Source: a virus. Taken from it: a stretch of 64,000 bases of DNA. This document shows, one piece after another, positions 60,677 through 64,000 of the stretch. A model generated the notes under the pieces. That model did not search any database. It saw nothing but the letters and a program-made list of their open reading frames with translations, and was not told the DNA's origin. The position numbers and the translations under genes are program-made. The DNA is taken from positions 1 to 64,000 of the IMG/VR virus record IMGVR_UViG_3300042566_001512; one strand, 5' to 3'. The first letter of the stretch is position 1, and every line of letters begins with the position of its first letter.

Positions 60677-61624
60677 ATGGCGCGTTTAAATATAGCAATG
60701 CTGGCAGACGATACTCAGGAAGAAACTTTACATATTGCAGAAGACCATCTAGACGTTTTAGGGCAACAGGTTGAAGACGACATGTTGCAATTGCAGCAGC
60801 AGCAAGCACATTCCGACAATGTGCATGTGGCCATAGAAGACGCAATACAGGCCACTGAAGACCTTATGGATGAGCAGCAGGCCGCTGAGGAACTTCTTAC
60901 TCGTAAAGAAGAAGCTACTCAGGCCGCAATGGAATCTATTGGAAGAAACGTCAATAACATCCTTAGAAGCATAGGGATGGAGGCTAACCAAGTAAGCACT
61001 TATGTTAGTTCTGGCGAGGGGAAAAAAGCGGAAAATAAAGACACCGAGGAGGCCGCTAAAGTAACCTCGACCACAATCGGTGAATTCATAAAAAAGATTT
61101 GGGAAAAGATCAAAGAAGTCTGGCTTCGCGTTGTAGATGCGATTAAGGGTTTCTTTAAGAATCTATTCAATGCGTCTGTAGGTCTTAAGAAACGCGCCAT
61201 GGCGATAAAATCCGCTGCTAAGGGCATGAAGGGAAAGTCTATTCCGTCAGATGCTAAATTTGAGGCCCCTGAGAGCGTTATCAGCAATATGCGCTTGGGT
61301 CACCGAGCTATTCCCGCCGCAACAATCGACAAGGGGCTGGCTCGTCAAAATGAGGAAATGTCTAAATACAAGAACCTTGACGCCCGCGCAGATGACTTTA
61401 AAAAGTTCTCAAAAGAAATTGAAAAAATTCAAGCACAGTTAATAGGACAAAACAAAGAAGTATCTTTTGCAGTGCGTAAAATGCAATCTATGGTTGCTGC
61501 AGCAGTTGTTCGCTTCTTTATGAACATCGTAAAAACAGTTGCCACACAGGCAAGAGTAATAGACATGCAGGTAAACAAGGCAGCCATAGACTGGTGTGCC
61601 GCTTCCTTGAAGCTGTATAAGTGA
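60677..61624 (+). CDS. Inner-head protein, paralogue 2, 315 aa
   Basis: ATG 60677 (MARLNIAML) with AGGAG upstream (frame start at 60659 is less likely). Acidic/Gln/His N-terminal propeptide-like region, then AAMESIGRNVNNIL (A-M-E/S) and IGMEANQ near 95-115, then the basic helical block with VVDAIKGFFKNLFNASVGLKKRA. Shorter C-terminal domain than paralogue 1. The 200-base upstream gap (60477-60676) has a CACATAAGTAACCATATAT promoter-like stretch. Confidence 0.75.
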   Translation: MARLNIAMLADDTQEETLHIAEDHLDVLGQQVEDDMLQLQQQQAHSDNVHVAIEDAIQATEDLMDEQQAAEELLTRKEEATQAAMESIGRNVNNILRSIGMEANQVSTYVSSGEGKKAENKDTEEAAKVTSTTIGEFIKKIWEKIKEVWLRVVDAIKGFFKNLFNASVGLKKRAMAIKSAAKGMKGKSIPSDAKFEAPESVISNMRLGHRAIPAATIDKGLARQNEEMSKYKNLDARADDFKKFSKEIEKIQAQLIGQNKEVSFAVRKMQSMVAAAVVRFFMNIVKTVATQARVIDMQVNKAAIDWCAASLKLYK

Positions 61625-61634
61625 TAGAACATCT

Positions 61635-61720
61635 AACCTATCAATATAGCCACGCAATAATGTTGTGTAGGTTATCTTGGTCGCGCTAGCTGACTTAAGC
61701 AGTTTAGCGCACAACAAGGT
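61635..61720 (+). terminator. Two successive hairpins
   Basis: AACCTA...TAGGTT (61635-61675) and GCGCTA...TAGCGC (61684-61712) lie between inner-head paralogues 2 and 3; at least one probably terminates or processes the transcript. Confidence 0.4.
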
Positions 61721-61764
61721 CATTTTGACTTACTTTTTTTAAATTTCTGTACAGGAGTATACAC

Positions 61765-63093
61765 ATGGCACGTTTAAACATCGCAATGCTGGCCCAGGAA
61801 GGCCAACAAGAAACCCAAGCTGTTGAGCAGCAGACCGAACTGGACGTCATTGGTCAGCAGGCCGAAGACGCAATTGCTGAGGCTGCTCAGTACCGCGAAG
61901 AAATCGAACAAACCCAGCAAGCTATCGACGATACCGAAGAAGTTGTCCAAGAAGTAGAAGAAGAGCGCCAAGTCCTTCAGAATTCGCAACAGCAAGGCGG
62001 CGCCGAACCGGTTGCAATGGAAGCACTGCAGCGCGCAGTAAAGCGCTTTGAAAAGCGAACCGGCGTTGCTTGCTCTGTCGGCGCAATGGGCCTGGAATCC
62101 TTCTCTTCGAAGGCCAGCCGCATGCAGTCCACAAGCATTGCACTAGAAGGCGCAGTAGAATATATCAAGAAGCTGATCAAGATGCTTACCGAAGCCATGG
62201 CGGCTGTCTGGGAAAAGGTCAAGGCTTTCTTTGAAAAGATTATGGTGGGTGCCGAGCGCCTGGCCAAACGCGCAAAACAAGTGGAAGCTGCAGCTAAAGC
62301 CGCACAGGGTAAAACCGCTGCGGCAGACGCAAAAGTCACCACTGGATCCGTGCTTGCCTTTGCTCGCAAGGAAAACAAGGTTGTTGAAGGCAAGGCCTTT
62401 GCTGACCAGTACGTCAAGCAAACCTCACAGGGTTTTGTATCTAGAAAAGAACTGGCTAAGGAAGTCGATTCCCTAATCAAGGGCGACGATTTCCGCGCCA
62501 TCATCACGGCGGCTAAGGTCCCCGATAATACCAAGCAATTGTCGCAGGCTATTTTGGCCGTGGCAAGCGTCGACGGCGGCAAAGAGCAAGAAGGTCTTAT
62601 CACCGACAGTATGGCTTCTCCGCTCTTGGGCGATTACGTGGCGACTTTCACTGCGTTTAGCAAGAACGCCACTTGGGAACAGATCTCTGCCGGTTATACC
62701 AAGCTCAAGTCTACCCTAAGTATGGCCGAGAACGCCAAGCCCGATCTGGCAAAAGAAGTCTCGCCGCTGTCTCCTGAAGATGCGCGCAAAGTGGCCAGCC
62801 ATGCAGCAGGCCACATGATCTCGTATTCGGACATGAGAAAGCAGCAACAAGATCTGGACGCCGGTCTGAAGAAAGTGCTGGCAGAGGCTAAGAAGATTGA
62901 AACCGAGAAAGATGCTCCGGTTGATCAGCTGCGGGTCGCTACCGGCGCTCTTCGCTCGGCAGTCAACATGGCTATCCAGGGTATGGTCGCCGACCGCTCT
63001 TACGACGTCAGCCTAACCAAGGCCGCACTGGACTACGCTGCCGCGTCTGTTAAGTTGGCCGGTGGTAAAGGTTCTACCGCCACCGGTAGTTAA
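61765..63093 (+). CDS. Inner-head protein, paralogue 3 (major form by codon use), 442 aa
   Basis: MARLNIAML start with AGGAG RBS. Glu/Gln-rich N-terminal part (about 15-80), then VAMEALQRAVKRF, MGLESFSSK and IALEGAVEY (A/G-x-E sites near 88, 109 and 128), a basic coiled helix block with VKAFFEKIMVGAERLAKRAKQVEAAAKAA, and a long helical domain. GC-rich codon use stands out from the other copies, so this is probably the most abundant member. Strong T-run terminator follows. Confidence 0.8.
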   Translation: MARLNIAMLAQEGQQETQAVEQQTELDVIGQQAEDAIAEAAQYREEIEQTQQAIDDTEEVVQEVEEERQVLQNSQQQGGAEPVAMEALQRAVKRFEKRTGVACSVGAMGLESFSSKASRMQSTSIALEGAVEYIKKLIKMLTEAMAAVWEKVKAFFEKIMVGAERLAKRAKQVEAAAKAAQGKTAAADAKVTTGSVLAFARKENKVVEGKAFADQYVKQTSQGFVSRKELAKEVDSLIKGDDFRAIITAAKVPDNTKQLSQAILAVASVDGGKEQEGLITDSMASPLLGDYVATFTAFSKNATWEQISAGYTKLKSTLSMAENAKPDLAKEVSPLSPEDARKVASHAAGHMISYSDMRKQQQDLDAGLKKVLAEAKKIETEKDAPVDQLRVATGALRSAVNMAIQGMVADRSYDVSLTKAALDYAAASVKLAGGKGSTATGS

Positions 63094-63131
63094 GTTGCGG
63101 TAGTCTAATAGATTCGTGTGAATCTTATATA

Positions 63132-63165
63132 AAAAAGCGGCGGGGTAAAAACCCGCCGCTTTTTT
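63132..63165 (+). terminator. Rho-independent terminator
   Basis: AAAAAGCGGCGGG / CCCGCCGCTTTTT with a six-base loop and T-run. Confidence 0.85.
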
Positions 63166-63198
63166 GATGTAAACTTTTAAAAACAAAGGAATAGTAAA

Positions 63199-64000
63199 AT
63201 GGCGCGTTTAAATATAGCTATGCTGGGCGAACCATCGAACCAGCAGGAAACGATCGATCCGAATAACGAATCGTTGAAATCCGACCAGGACATGGCTCAG
63301 ATTGAACAGCAGGGTTCTGAAATTCAAGAAATTTCTCAAGTGGTTCAAGAGACAATCGATTCGTCGGAGACTATTTCGGCTATGGCTGACAAAATTGAGC
63401 AATCCGAAACAGTCAGTAAAGACACAATAGCTGTCGCACAAGAGGCCATATCCTATTTTGCCAAGCGCACGGGTTTAAAAATGGCCGGCCTTAGTTCCTC
63501 CATGGAATCATTCTGCCTTACTTCAGATAAACAAATCGTGTTAAACGAGATGCGGCTAGCTTCGGATAACCTCAACGACTGCGTGGCCATAGCTCAAGAA
63601 GGCATTATTGATCGTATAAAAAATCGATTTAGTCTTATATTCACTAGCTCGGATAGGCTGCGTAAAGAGCTAAGAGAAGTGTCTGATCAATACGATAAAA
63701 ACGGCCCTAAACAGGGCGTGATTATCAATCCCGCGTTTGCAAGAAGACTCAATCGTGAAGAAAAAACACTTCTAAAAGAAATAGACGTTATAAATCTGGC
63801 TGGCGAGATCGATAAAAAGGTACACGACCCAAAACTAATCGACGCAATAAATGGATTGACTGCGTCTATAAACGGAGTTAGTCGCGCTCTGAGTAAGTCG
63901 GGCATGGTATTTACAGATAAAGAGTCTATAAAAGAGATAAATGCTGAATACGACGTTATCTCCGGGATATACGAAGAAGTGGCAGCCCAATTCGTTGTAG
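63199..64000 (+). CDS. Inner-head protein, paralogue 4 (cut by window end)
   Basis: ATG at 63199 with AAAGGAATAG upstream; the frame is open for 267 codons to the window edge. It begins MARLNIAML as paralogues 2 and 3, has the same Gln/Glu-rich N-terminal stretch, SYFAKRTGLKMAG (compare KRFEKRTGVACSVG in paralogue 3) and SSMESFCL near 97 (S-M-E/S site). The rest is helical. The end of the gene is not visible. Confidence 0.75.
   Translation, partial: MARLNIAMLGEPSNQQETIDPNNESLKSDQDMAQIEQQGSEIQEISQVVQETIDSSETISAMADKIEQSETVSKDTIAVAQEAISYFAKRTGLKMAGLSSSMESFCLTSDKQIVLNEMRLASDNLNDCVAIAQEGIIDRIKNRFSLIFTSSDRLRKELREVSDQYDKNGPKQGVIINPAFARRLNREEKTLLKEIDVINLAGEIDKKVHDPKLIDAINGLTASINGVSRALSKSGMVFTDKESIKEINAEYDVISGIYEEVAAQFVV

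Noticed and set aside
61774-62603. Minus-strand frames opposite inner-head paralogue 3
   Set aside because: Shadow frames of a GC-rich gene; composition is low-complexity Ser/Ala/Leu.

Overview
The window is part of the genome of a jumbo, nucleus-forming tailed phage related to Pseudomonas phage phiKZ (Chimalliviridae type). Five things show this: a large terminase subunit; a tubulin/FtsZ-like PhuZ; a strong chimallin (phage nucleus shell) candidate directly upstream of a split RNA polymerase beta' gene; pieces of two different multisubunit RNA polymerases; and a tandem family of inner-head proteins. Gene order follows phiKZ as I remember it (gp25 TerL, gp39 PhuZ, gp54 ChmA, gp55, gp68-gp74, gp80, then gp93-97-type inner body proteins). 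The host cannot be read from the sequence. I recognised no tRNA, CRISPR array, integrase or IS element, and no major capsid, portal or tail sheath gene.

Layout. 1-5.6 kb: end of an upstream gene, TerL (+), then four minus-strand genes of unknown function. 5.8-10.3 kb: PhuZ and an operon of tightly overlapping small genes. 10.3-10.8 kb: a gene-free stretch with a long-range stem (candidate structured RNA) and two terminators. 10.8-14.3 kb: C-terminal part of a family B DNA polymerase, then two minus-strand genes. 14.4-18.6 kb: chimallin and the non-virion RNAP beta' N-terminal subunit, the latter interrupted by a group I intron. 18.6-23.7 kb: conserved unknowns, an SbcD-like phosphoesterase and an SSB-like protein. 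23.7-33 kb: a block matching phiKZ gp68, gp69 (PicA/Imp1 by position), gp70, gp71-73 (beta C-terminal) and gp74 (beta' C-terminal). 33-40 kb: SF2 helicase, a cREC-domain protein and many small accessory genes, each with its own hairpin terminator and several with a shared promoter-like motif. 40-46 kb: a probable tail/baseplate assembly gene with a -1 ribosomal frameshift, and the virion RNAP beta' C-terminal subunit. 46-48.2 kb: exonuclease part of DNA polymerase on the minus strand, with a second putative group I intron. 48.3-55 kb: membrane metallopeptidase, unknowns and two baseplate/virion structural genes. 55-64 kb: virion structural genes and four tandem inner-head paralogues that begin with (nearly) the same nine residues; the last runs off the window.

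How they work together. The virion RNAP injected with the genome would transcribe early genes, and the non-virion RNAP (beta' N, beta C, beta' C and the gp68-like subunit here; beta N not in the window) would transcribe later ones. Chimallin, PhuZ and the possible import factor would build, position and service the protein nucleus in which the split DNA polymerase, SSB and nucleases act. TerL packages DNA into heads whose inner-body proteins carry prohead-protease-type sites.

The main unusual points are: (1) a -1 programmed frameshift at TTTTTTT followed by a hairpin, giving a 491-aa protein and a 640-aa fusion; (2) a group I intron cutting the catalytic NADFDGD motif of RNAP beta', with P1, P7 and an ORF-bearing stem visible; (3) a DNA polymerase in three coding pieces, one junction a putative intron next to motif A and the other a genuine gene split 33 kb apart on opposite strands.
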